Origin: Haladaptatus sp. DYF46
GTDB taxonomy: Archaea > Halobacteriota > Halobacteria > Halobacteriales > Haladaptataceae
Direction of reading: 5' to 3'
DNA: 64,000 nt
Assembly (NCBI RefSeq): GCF_021083305.1
Contig: NZ_JAJFAY010000006.1
Span: 186,001-250,000, forward strand
Shown here: one piece after another, positions 55,207 through 63,112 of the stretch
Layout: each line of letters opens with the position of its first letter
Numbering within the stretch: the first letter of the stretch is position 1
Made by a program: the position numbers and the translations under genes
The notes under the pieces: model-generated
What the model saw: the letters and a program-made list of their open reading frames with translations, nothing else
Database searches by the model: none
Told to the model about the DNA's origin: nothing

Positions 55207-56838
55207 TCAGTCGTCGTCTTGGCCGGCCACCTTCGCCCCGTCCGCCGTTTCCTCCCGTTTCGTTGGCGCACCGATGAGTCTCGTGCGGTCCTGTAGGAGG
55301 ATGCCACCGGTCTCATCCTGAAACGTTTTCACGAGTCCGAGCATGGCGGCGAGACAGACCACGGCGAAGGGTGCCCCCGTGATGATGGACGCGGATTGGA
55401 GCGCATCCACGCCGCCGACCACCATGAGAATGGACGCGACGGTTCCCTGAAGCACCGCCCAGAAGATGCGGTTGATGGACGAGGGGTGTTCCTTCCCGCC
55501 GGTCGTTATCATCGACACCGCCAGCGTCGAGGAGTCGGCGGACGTGATGAAGAACGTCGTCACGAGGATGAGGAACGCGGCGAGGAGAAGCGGTCCGATG
55601 ATTGGGACCGCGTTGAACAGAACGAAGCCAGCGACCGACTCGTCGTATTGTGCGATGGGACCGAGGATTTGTGCGACGCCCGTATTCTGCATCGTGACCG
55701 CCGTCCCGCCGACGATGATGAACCATGGGACAGTGGCCATCGACGTCGCCCCGATTCCGGCGAACGCGACTTCGCGGACGCTCCGGCCGCGCGAGATGCG
55801 GGCGATGAACAGCCCTGCGAACGGCGACCATGCGAGGGGCCACAACCAGTAGAAGACGGTCCAGTCGTTCACCCACTTGTCCGCGGCTTGGTTGGTCGAT
55901 TGGGTGTACAGACTCATCTTGAAGAAATCGGTGATGAACCGGCCGAACGCCTGTGTCCCGAGTTCGAGGATGCGAACCGTCGGGCCGAAGACGAGCGTGG
56001 CGACCATTACGAGGAAGAACAACACCATGTTGAAGTTCGAGAGCCACCTGATGCCCTTGTTGACCCCGAGGACGAGCGAGGCGGTGAAGATGACCGTCAT
56101 GCCGGTGATGACGAGGACGGTCCCGACGTCGCCGAGTTCGATGCCCCACTGGAAGCTAAGGCCCGTGATGAACTGGCTTCCGACGAACCCCAACGACGTG
56201 GCAACGCCGCCCAACGTCGCGAACACCGCGAGGATGTCGATGGCTTTCCCGATCGGCCCGTCGACGCTGTCGGCACCGAGTATCGGCGTCAACACTGCCG
56301 ACACCCTGAGCGGGGCATCGTAATTGTAGACGAAGTACCCGATGCCAAGTCCCATCACGGTGAAACACGACCACTGGGTGAGACTCCAGTGGAAGATTGC
56401 GTACTGCACTGCGACGGGCATCGCGGCCGCCGACTGGTCGGGGGCGTTGTACAGCGGCGGAACGCTCCCGAAGTGAGTGAGCGCCTCGGCCGGTCCCCAG
56501 AAGACGATTCCCGCCGCGAGTCCGGCCGAATACATCATGGCGAAGTACGAGAGATAGCTGTACTCCGGTTCTTCGTCACCCAACTGCAGTTTACCCCACG
56601 GACCGAAGATGAGGAATACGAGGAAGAGGACGAAGGCCAACATCACGATGAGGAAGAACCAGTTGAAGCGTTCCAAGATCCAGTACCGAATTCCCTCGAC
56701 GAATTCGTACGAGTCGGCCGGATTCAGCACGAACGCGGCGACAAAGACGAGCGTGACTGCCGCTCCTGCCCCGAAAATCGTCGGTTCGATTTCCTCGCGG
56801 AATTCGGCTATCGCACCTTGGTCGTCGGAGTTGCTCAT
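55207..56838 (-). CDS. BCCT-family osmolyte transporter
   Basis: A 543-residue betaine/carnitine/choline-type secondary transporter with about 12 helices. The diagnostic BCCT motifs are present: YSYLSYFAMMYSAGLAAGI, FHWSLTQWSCF, and WLWPLAWSPFAGLFIARISRG around TM8. Possible solutes are glycine betaine or ectoine; sodium coupling is normal for the family. ATG 56838. It ends about 80 bases before the aminotransferase, so both may be one transcript. Upstream palindromes at 57001-57016 and 57139-57151 could control it. Confidence 0.93.
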   Translation of the reverse strand: MSNSDDQGAIAEFREEIEPTIFGAGAAVTLVFVAAFVLNPADSYEFVEGIRYWILERFNWFFLIVMLAFVLFLVFLIFGPWGKLQLGDEEPEYSYLSYFAMMYSAGLAAGIVFWGPAEALTHFGSVPPLYNAPDQSAAAMPVAVQYAIFHWSLTQWSCFTVMGLGIGYFVYNYDAPLRVSAVLTPILGADSVDGPIGKAIDILAVFATLGGVATSLGFVGSQFITGLSFQWGIELGDVGTVLVITGMTVIFTASLVLGVNKGIRWLSNFNMVLFFLVMVATLVFGPTVRILELGTQAFGRFITDFFKMSLYTQSTNQAADKWVNDWTVFYWLWPLAWSPFAGLFIARISRGRSVREVAFAGIGATSMATVPWFIIVGGTAVTMQNTGVAQILGPIAQYDESVAGFVLFNAVPIIGPLLLAAFLILVTTFFITSADSSTLAVSMITTGGKEHPSSINRIFWAVLQGTVASILMVVGGVDALQSASIITGAPFAVVCLAAMLGLVKTFQDETGGILLQDRTRLIGAPTKREETADGAKVAGQDDD

Positions 56839-57000
56839 ACGGACCCACCCCCCATCCCTCGGGTGGGAGACTGCACCCCCGGCCATCTATCCCCCGTCAA
56901 TGAAAATCGAATGGCTCGGTAGTCCGTGGTCGATTCCTCCTGTCCGTAACGGGCGTGTGATTTCTGTCTCATGACTGATAATTGATGGCATTAGCCATGG

Positions 57001-57016
57001 TGTATGGTGGCATACA
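57001..57016. promoter_or_regulatory. Inverted repeat TGTATG-GTGG-CATACA
   Basis: A 6+6 palindrome with a 4-base centre, about 165 bases upstream of the BCCT start. Could be an operator or an upstream activator site. Short arms. Confidence 0.35.
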
Positions 57017-57138
57017 TAGCATCCATCGTGAATGACGCTGATAAATATTACGGATATTGTTGTTAGAGGCTACAGTATGTGTTTATAAGGTCGTCGGGAG
57101 AACGTAATCTGTGTACGACTACAACAGTCGCCAACCAC

Positions 57139-57151
57139 GTTATACTATAAC
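57139..57151. promoter_or_regulatory. Palindrome GTTATA-C-TATAAC
   Basis: A perfect 6+6 dyad with one central base. It contains TATA words on both strands, so it might serve as a promoter element in either direction or as a repressor site. Confidence 0.35.
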
Positions 57152-57290
57152 ACACCACAGGAAAAATGGTTGTCGACCGTTCTGCGTGATGGAATTCCAC
57201 AACGGTTTCATTCCCGACGACAGTGTGTCACGGTGAATAGTCTATGATGGTTACTCCTCTACTAATCGTCGGATAGAACTCCCATACCGA

Positions 57291-57304
57291 ACGATTCGAA
57301 TCGT
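57291..57304. promoter_or_regulatory. Perfect 14-base palindrome ACGATTCGAATCGT
   Basis: ACGATTCGAATCGT is a perfect inverted repeat centred on TTCGAA, about 60 bases before ATG 57363 and above a TATA-like CTTAATC. Same centre as the palindrome at 43340-43351, which suggests one regulator for both. Confidence 0.45.
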
Positions 57305-57362
57305 GAACTCGAAAATCCGTCCGTTCGTAACCCTTAATCATTGTCGTACACAATTTCCGTTT

Positions 57363-58016
57363 ATGAGTGACGAATCAGGCGAGCGCGAACCGAGATACGA
57401 CCTCGCCTACTCCGCAGACCGGGAACGGGGCATCCTCACGCCGAGCGACAGGGAGTTCCTCATCGGGCGAAAGTCCGACTACACCGAACACTCGAAAAAG
57501 CAGAAGCGAAACCGGATTCGCCGCCGTCTTCGCAACGCCATTCTCGATTTTACCCTCATCTTCGAACACCTCGAAGACCGTGACCGCGAGACGGTCTTCA
57601 ACCCCGACGACGACGCGAGGGACGCCTACACGCAGGGAATCACCGACATGCTCGCGTTCCTCCACCTCGGGACGATGGGCTACTACACTCCGTTCAAGGA
57701 CATGCTCGCACAGGGCGTCAACGAGGCCGAACAGGAACTGGCAGGGTCGGATTACCGCATGGTAACGGTGGATTTCAACGTCGAACCGGTCGGACAGATC
57801 GACGTGGACGCGGTCATCGATAAACTCGAATTCGGCGACTTCGAGGAGATAACCGACGAGGAACTGCGCGCGTTCATCCGCCTCCTCACCGAGTCCGAGG
57901 AGTTCTCCGCCACCTCCATGCGCTCCGAGATGAAAGAGCAGATGCACACGTTCATCGAGAAGGTGAACGCCGCGGCGGAACAGCGCGACCAGCGCGTCAG
58001 GGAACTGAACGACTGA
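57363..58016 (+). CDS. Haloarchaeal hypothetical protein with GILTPSDREFL motif
   Basis: A 217-residue soluble acidic protein. The N-terminal pattern (ERGILTPSDREFLIGRKSDY, KQKRNRIRRRLRNAILDFTL) recurs in haloarchaeal proteins of unknown role; the rest is helical (LTESEEFSATSMRSEMKEQM). The basic RNRIRRRLRN stretch could contact nucleic acid. ATG 57363 with TATA-like CTTAAT 25-30 bases upstream and CGTACACAA (57345-57353) between. It ends 8 bases before ridA on the other strand. Function not recognised. Confidence 0.75.
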   Translation: MSDESGEREPRYDLAYSADRERGILTPSDREFLIGRKSDYTEHSKKQKRNRIRRRLRNAILDFTLIFEHLEDRDRETVFNPDDDARDAYTQGITDMLAFLHLGTMGYYTPFKDMLAQGVNEAEQELAGSDYRMVTVDFNVEPVGQIDVDAVIDKLEFGDFEEITDEELRAFIRLLTESEEFSATSMRSEMKEQMHTFIEKVNAAAEQRDQRVRELND

Positions 58017-58023
58017 CGGGGTG

Positions 58024-58413
58024 TCATCCGAGGTACGCGATTGCGTCCATCTCGACCCGCACGTCCCCCGGAAGTCGCGCCACTTCGACGCAGACCCGCG
58101 CCGGTGGCGTGTCGCCGACCTTCGCGCCGTAGGCGTCGTTGACCGCGTCGTATTCGTCGAGGTCCGTCAGGTAGACAGTCACTTTCACGACATCGTCGAG
58201 GCCGTCGCCGCCCGCTTCGTCGACGACGGCGGCGATGTTATCCAGTACGCGCTCGGTTTGCGTCCGGATGTCTCCCTCGACGTCGTCTCCCGTTTCCGGG
58301 TCGACGGGGCCGTAGCCGGATACGTACAGCGTGTCACCGGCGTGAACGCCTTGTGAGTACGGGTTGTCGTTGCGCGGTGCGTCGTCCGTGATGACTCGGT
58401 CGGTATCACTCAT
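58024..58413 (-). CDS. ridA: RidA-family enamine/imine deaminase
   Basis: A 129-residue Rid protein: NPYSQGVHAGDTLYVSGYGP, the TQTERVLDNIAAVVDEAGGD helix and PARVCVEVARLPGDVRVEMD holding the active-site arginine (PPARVCV). Rid proteins hydrolyse reactive enamine/imine products of PLP dehydratases to oxoacids plus ammonia. It is next to an aminotransferase and near the dehydratase at 52444, which fits a clean-up role. Confidence 0.92.
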   Translation of the reverse strand: MSDTDRVITDDAPRNDNPYSQGVHAGDTLYVSGYGPVDPETGDDVEGDIRTQTERVLDNIAAVVDEAGGDGLDDVVKVTVYLTDLDEYDAVNDAYGAKVGDTPPARVCVEVARLPGDVRVEMDAIAYLG

Positions 58414-58465
58414 GCTGTTTCGAAATCGTCTGAAGGGTCGTTCGAATGTTCGCTGAAGGTTCGTT

Positions 58466-59848
58466 CTACGCGGTCGCTTGGCGCTCCCCGGTCACTTCCC
58501 GAATGGCTTCGCCGATGACGTCCATCGCGATTTCGGCCAGTTCCTCCGTGAGAACTAACGGCGGGAGGAGACGGAGGACGTTTCCGTGGCGTCCGGCCTT
58601 CCACACGAGAACGCCCTTCTCGTAGCAGTACTGTTGAATCGCGTCGACGGTTTCCCCGTCCGGGTTTCCGTTTTCGTCTACGAATTCGGCCCCGACGAAC
58701 AGCCCTTTTCCGCGAACCTCGCCGATACTGCCGGTTTCAGTCGCTGCCTCGCGGAGTCGGCCCCGGACGTACTCGCCGAGTTCCCGCCCGTGGGCCAGCA
58801 AGTCGTGATCTTGGATGTACTCGATGGCCCGCGTTCCGGCGCGCATCGCGACGACGTGTCCGCGGTAGGTTCCCGCGTGGTCGCCCGACCCCCACGTGTC
58901 GAGGTCCTCGTGGTACATCGTCCCGGAGAGCGGGAATCCGACGCCGCCAAGCGCCTTGGCCGTCGTCATCACGTCCGGCGTGACGTCGTACCACTCGCTC
59001 GCCCACCACTGACCGGTGCGGCCGAGGCCGCTCTGAATCTCGTCGAAAACGAGGACGACGTCGTTGTCGTCGGCGATCTCCCGAAGGCCGGTGAGGAACC
59101 CTTCCGGCGGCGTGATGATACCGCCCTCACCCTGAATCGGTTCCACGAAGATTCCCGCCGGGTTCGCCAACCCGCCGTACGGGTCTTCGAGGATGGCTCG
59201 AACCTCTTCGAGCGCGCGGTCGACCGCTTCCTCCGGCGTCTTGTCCTGCCCGAACGGGTACGGATACGGCGCGTGGACGACGTCCGAGAGGAGCGGCGTG
59301 TAGTGATCCTTGAACCCCTTGTTTCCGGTGAGACTCATCGCGCCGCTGGTCGCGCCGTGATACGCCCCCCGAAACGCGATGAGGCCGTCGCCGCCCGTGT
59401 TGTACTTGGCGAGCTTTATCGCGGCCTCGATGGCGTCGCTCCCGGTCGGCCCGCCGAAGACGAATTTGTTGTTCCCCTGCAAGTCTCCGGGAGCGATTTC
59501 GTCGAGTTTCTCGATGAGTTCCAGACGCGCTTCGGTCGGGAAATCGACCGTGTGGACGAGTTTGTCCGCCTGTTCGTGTACCGCGTCGAGAACGTACGGG
59601 TTGGCGTGTCCGACGTTCAGCACGCCGATTCCGGCGAACATATCGATGTACGTGTTCCCGTCCGCGTCGCGCACCGTCGCCCCTTTGCCCGACTCGAAGG
59701 CTATCGGAATGTCCTCCGGATACGAGACCGCGCTGCTGTCGATGTCGCGCTGTTTGTCCAGCAGTTCCCGCGTGTTCGGTCCCGGAACGGTGCCGACGTC
59801 CGGTGCGTCGTCGAAATGGAGTTCGTCTATCGGTGGACTCGCCGTCAT
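58466..59848 (-). CDS. Class-III aminotransferase, paralogue of 43361 gene
   Basis: A 460-residue PLP aminotransferase nearly identical in many blocks to the 43361 protein ([60 protein letters not shown]); PLP lysine in TTAKALGG and [18 protein letters not shown]. Likely diaminobutyrate or omega-amino acid substrate. ATG 59848; TATA-like TTATTTATAAT on this strand sits about 20-30 bases upstream and three tandem 14-mers (59926-59967) further upstream. ridA lies 50 bases downstream on the same strand, so they may be cotranscribed. Confidence 0.85.
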   Translation of the reverse strand: MTASPPIDELHFDDAPDVGTVPGPNTRELLDKQRDIDSSAVSYPEDIPIAFESGKGATVRDADGNTYIDMFAGIGVLNVGHANPYVLDAVHEQADKLVHTVDFPTEARLELIEKLDEIAPGDLQGNNKFVFGGPTGSDAIEAAIKLAKYNTGGDGLIAFRGAYHGATSGAMSLTGNKGFKDHYTPLLSDVVHAPYPYPFGQDKTPEEAVDRALEEVRAILEDPYGGLANPAGIFVEPIQGEGGIITPPEGFLTGLREIADDNDVVLVFDEIQSGLGRTGQWWASEWYDVTPDVMTTAKALGGVGFPLSGTMYHEDLDTWGSGDHAGTYRGHVVAMRAGTRAIEYIQDHDLLAHGRELGEYVRGRLREAATETGSIGEVRGKGLFVGAEFVDENGNPDGETVDAIQQYCYEKGVLVWKAGRHGNVLRLLPPLVLTEELAEIAMDVIGEAIREVTGERQATA

Positions 59849-59925
59849 GTGGGATACCATGTGAAAGAATTATAAATAAGTTGTCCACGATTTCTATATG
59901 CGGCATAAACGAAATTCGAACTCGG

Positions 59926-59967
59926 ATAGTCGTACCCGAATAGTCGTACACGATTTTCGTACGGCGA
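59926..59967. repeat. Three tandem 14-base repeats with TCGTAC core
   Basis: ATAGTCGTACCCGA (59926-59939), ATAGTCGTACACGA (59940-59953) and TTTTCGTACGGCGA (59954-59967) lie head to tail, so TCGTAC recurs every 14 bases. They lie about 80-120 bases upstream of the aminotransferase start, above its TATA-like box, where an activator may bind. CGTACAC also occurs before doeA (41776) and the 57363 gene (57345). Confidence 0.5.
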
Positions 59968-60114
59968 GACGATAGTAACGGAACATTGACAATTACGGAC
60001 GGGAACATCCACCGTAGAAGATATGCGAACCTGAGAAACGGCTCCCTTCGTCCGTTCATCCCGAAAGCGGAAACGACCGTTCGAGCGACGACCCGACGGA
60101 AAAGATGGGATTCG

Positions 60115-61482
60115 CTATTCGACCCAGATGGTCTTCCGATTGACGAACTCCTGAATGCCGATCTCGGAGAGTTCGCGGCCGTAGCCGGACTCCTCGACGC
60201 CGCCGAACGGAACCCGCGGGTCGGATTTCACGAGTTGGTTGACGTACACGCAGCCCGCATCGATCTCGTGGGTGAGTCGCTCGCCGCGTTCCCGGTCTTC
60301 CGTCCAGATGCTCGCGCCGAGACCGAATTCGGTGTCGTTCGCCTTCGCGATCGCGTCCTCCTCGTCGGCGGCGCGGTACACCGACGCCACGGGTCCGAAC
60401 AGTTCTTCCGTGTCGGCGGGACAGCCTTCCGGGATGTCCGTGAGCATCGTCGGCGGATAGAACGCGCCCTCGCAGTCGAGGGGTTCACCGCCGATTTCGA
60501 CGGTCGCACCCGCATCGACGCTTTCGGAGACCTGCTCGTGGAGCTCTTCCATGAGGTCCTCGCGGGCCTGCGGGCCGATGTCGGTGTCCTCGTCCATCGG
60601 GTCGCCGACGGTCAGCGAGTCGAACTCGTCGACGAGGCGGTCCACGAACTCGTCGTATATCTCGTCGTGGACGATGAACCGCTTGGCCGCGATGCACGAC
60701 TGGCCGCTGTTCTGGTTTCGCGCCCACGCGCCGGTTTCGGCCGCCGCGTCCAGATCCGCGTCGTCGAGGACGACGAACGGGTCGCTGCCCCCGAGTTCGA
60801 GGACGGTCTTCTTGAGGTGTTCCCCGGCCGTCGACGCGATGGCTCGGCCCGCGGGGCCGCTCCCGGTGAGGGTCGCCGCCTTAACCCGGTCGTCGGCGAG
60901 CAGGTCCTCGACGGACGACGACGGGAGGAGCAGGGACTGGAAGACTCCCTCGGGATACCCGGCGTCGCGGAATATCTCCTCGATGGCCAGCGCGCATCCC
61001 GGGACGTTGGAGGCGTGCTTGAGAATCCCGACGTTTCCCGCGGTGAGGTACGGAGCCGCGAAGCGGAACACCTGCCAGAACGGGAAGTTCCACGGCATCA
61101 CCGCGAGAACCGTGCCCAACGGCTCGTACGACGTCTTCACGGCGGAACCGGCGGGACTCGGGTGGAACTCGTCTGCGAGGTACGCGTCCGCGTGTTCCGC
61201 GTAGTGATTACAGAGCCACTCGCACTTTTCGATCTCCCCTTTCGCCTGCGAGACGGGTTTCCCCATCTCCCGCGTCATCAGCTCCGCGTACTTCTGTTTT
61301 CGCTCGCCGAGGATGTCCGCGACGTCCGAGAGGAGTTCCTCGCGTTCCCGAAGCGGACGGGTGCGCCACGAATCGAACGCGTCCGTCGCGGTGTCGAGCG
61401 CTTCCTTGGCCTCGGTGATGTCCTCGTCTTCGTACGTGTCTATCTGGTCTCCGGTTGCGGGATTTATGACGTTCATAGTCAT
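60115..61482 (-). CDS. Semialdehyde dehydrogenase, DoeC/SSADH-like
   Basis: A 455-residue aldehyde dehydrogenase of the succinate-semialdehyde type: LGTVLAVMPWNFPFWQVFRF, catalytic glutamate in VLELGGSDPF, catalytic cysteine in NSGQSCIAAKR, PFGGVEESGYGRELSEIGI. In ectoine breakdown the related DoeC/Ssd oxidises aspartate semialdehyde to aspartate. NAD(P) preference not readable. Start at ATG 61482 or the second ATG at 61476. The aminotransferase lies about 270 bases downstream on the same strand. Confidence 0.88.
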   Translation of the reverse strand: MTMNVINPATGDQIDTYEDEDITEAKEALDTATDAFDSWRTRPLREREELLSDVADILGERKQKYAELMTREMGKPVSQAKGEIEKCEWLCNHYAEHADAYLADEFHPSPAGSAVKTSYEPLGTVLAVMPWNFPFWQVFRFAAPYLTAGNVGILKHASNVPGCALAIEEIFRDAGYPEGVFQSLLLPSSSVEDLLADDRVKAATLTGSGPAGRAIASTAGEHLKKTVLELGGSDPFVVLDDADLDAAAETGAWARNQNSGQSCIAAKRFIVHDEIYDEFVDRLVDEFDSLTVGDPMDEDTDIGPQAREDLMEELHEQVSESVDAGATVEIGGEPLDCEGAFYPPTMLTDIPEGCPADTEELFGPVASVYRAADEEDAIAKANDTEFGLGASIWTEDRERGERLTHEIDAGCVYVNQLVKSDPRVPFGGVEESGYGRELSEIGIQEFVNRKTIWVE

Positions 61483-61807
61483 TATTTCGTTGATGCCGTC
61501 CACAGATACTGTGTCTGTAACTGGCATAAAGCTACCGACGGAAACGACGAGGATTCGGACACCGGTGTCCGTTTCCGCTGAAAACGTCGGTCGCGAGCGG
61601 TCAGAGATTGGCCACGATGATGACTCCCTTGTATGGTCTTGTTGAAACCTCGGGAGTGATCGGTTTCAGAGGCCGTGCCGAATGCAGGCCGCAAGTCTAA
61701 CGTTCTGTGGAATAATTTCGGGACGCAGTGAGACACAGTTGCATCTAGACAAACCACCACTCTGCAAACATAAGTACTTACTTCACCGCGATAAATTGCC
61801 TTCTACA
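61483..61807. other. Intergenic region before the EamA-like gene, with inverted-repeat arm
   Basis: About 325 bases without a gene. Holds GAAACCTC (61644-61651) and the 11-base word GTCTAACGTTC (61695-61705), both of which recur inverted after the EamA gene (62297-62304, 62329-62339). No transposase fragment seen. Confidence 0.4.
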
Positions 61808-62236
61808 GTGATCGATTTCTCAGAGGTGGGACCGGGGTTTTTCTTCGGCGCAATTACGATGGTCGCGTGGGGTATTTGGCTGGTCGTCGGGAATGCTGCG
61901 TCCGACTCAATCGACCCGAGAACCGCCGCTGCTATTTCGTACGTCGTCGCGACGACGCTCGCTGTGGTCTACGTCTTCGCCTCTGATGCGTCGCTCGTCG
62001 TCACCCCACGGGGTGGACTGCTCGCGGCCATTGCTGGTGTGTTTGTCGCAATCGGCCTCATCTCGACGTACGTGGGTCTCTCCGTGGGAACGACGACGAC
62101 CGTCTCGACGGTCAGCGCGATGTACTTCGTCGTGGCGGCGCTCATTGGGATGGCCATCCTCGGGGACGAAGTCACGGCGAAAAAAATCCTCGGTCTCGCA
62201 TTCGCTGCTGTCGGAGTGTTGCTCATTGCTCGATAG
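61808..62236 (+). CDS. EamA/DMT-family small membrane protein
   Basis: A 142-residue protein of about five helices resembling one half of an EamA drug/metabolite transporter: GPGFFFGAITMVAWGIWLVV, LLAAIAGVFVAIGLISTYVG, TVSTVSAMYFVVAALIGMAI, with LGDEVTAKKILGLAFAAVGV. One EamA unit per chain implies a dimer. I chose GTG 61808; a longer frame upstream is not membrane-like. An 11-base inverted repeat brackets the gene, so it may be a transferred cassette. Substrate unknown. Confidence 0.8.
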   Translation: MIDFSEVGPGFFFGAITMVAWGIWLVVGNAASDSIDPRTAAAISYVVATTLAVVYVFASDASLVVTPRGGLLAAIAGVFVAIGLISTYVGLSVGTTTTVSTVSAMYFVVAALIGMAILGDEVTAKKILGLAFAAVGVLLIAR

Positions 62237-62328
62237 TTTTACACCGACCTGAGATACGTACCCTCTGTATTTAGCACGTACTTCGTATCATCCGTTGAGG
62301 TTTCTACAGGGCCTCGTATTCCGAGGGG

Positions 62329-62339
62329 GAACGTTAGAC
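62329..62339. repeat. Right arm of 11-base inverted repeat bracketing the EamA gene
   Basis: GAACGTTAGAC here is the exact reverse complement of GTCTAACGTTC at 61695-61705, about 630 bases apart. Could be an ancient mobile-element end, a site pair or coincidence. Confidence 0.35.
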
Positions 62340-62443
62340 GTCAGACCCCGGCGTGAAAGTGTCTCGACTACCGTTCTACAGCCTGAAATCGCGAGCCTTG
62401 AGGCACGACGAGACCACTTTCACTCCGGGTAAGGCTCTCGATT

Positions 62444-63028
62444 ATGCCGCGTGCAGTCGATTCGAAGTATATGGCTCAGTTTCCCCCGACGGTCGCCGTC
62501 GAATCGCTTTCGAACGCGGGTACCATCGATGATAGTTCGAGAAACGTATTGGTCCATCTCACCGGAACCGACGCCGACCAGCGACTCGTCCGCGAAGCGG
62601 GGCGATACGTGACGGGGTCGGGCGGCGAACTCGTTCTGGTGAGCGTTCTGTCTTCGAGCGAGTTCGTGGAGCGACAGCGATCGTACGCTTCCCTCTCCGC
62701 TCTTCCGACCTACACGTTGAACCAAGCCAAGGAATCGCGTCGTCAGCGGGCACACCGAACCGGTCGCCGCGCGCTCGAATCGCTCGGAATCGACTACACC
62801 GCGGTCGGAATGGTCGGCGACGAAACGGATAGTTTGCTCACCGCCGCACGGAGACACGACTGCGGACATCTCTTTCTGGTCGAGCGACGACGCTCGCTCC
62901 TTCGACGGTTCCTCGTTCGAAACTTCGGTCCCGAAATCGCTCACAAGTTCGACGGACTCGTCACGGTGTTGCAGGCGGACTGCGCAGAGACGACCGACGG
63001 TAAACGACGCCTGATGGCGGGTGTGTGA
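62444..63028 (+). CDS. UspA-like universal stress protein
   Basis: A 194-residue single UspA-like domain: RNVLVHLTGTDADQRLVREA, GGELVLVSVLSSSEF, GRRALESLGIDYTAVGMVGD, DCGHLFLVERRRS. The nucleotide-binding GxxG region is poorly kept, so ATP binding is uncertain. Starts at 62444 or at ATG 62471. A usp gene also occurs in some bacterial ectoine clusters, but this one is separated from the island by EamA and may be unrelated. Confidence 0.7.
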   Translation: MPRAVDSKYMAQFPPTVAVESLSNAGTIDDSSRNVLVHLTGTDADQRLVREAGRYVTGSGGELVLVSVLSSSEFVERQRSYASLSALPTYTLNQAKESRRQRAHRTGRRALESLGIDYTAVGMVGDETDSLLTAARRHDCGHLFLVERRRSLLRRFLVRNFGPEIAHKFDGLVTVLQADCAETTDGKRRLMAGV

Positions 63029-63112
63029 GAAACGGTAACGGACTTCCCTCTCGTAGAAATCACTGAACCGTGAGCCGAAAAGATGATATGAACGGTTCGC
63101 TCTACCTGTTGT

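Larger units (their letters stand above)
56839..57362. other. 520-base AT-rich divergent promoter region
   Basis: Non-coding region between the BCCT gene (minus) and the 57363 gene (plus). It carries palindromes at 57001-57016, 57139-57151 and 57291-57304 (annotated next) and TATA-like stretches (AATATTACGG near 57044 for the minus gene; CTTAATC near 57333 for the plus gene). No ORF seen. Confidence 0.5.
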
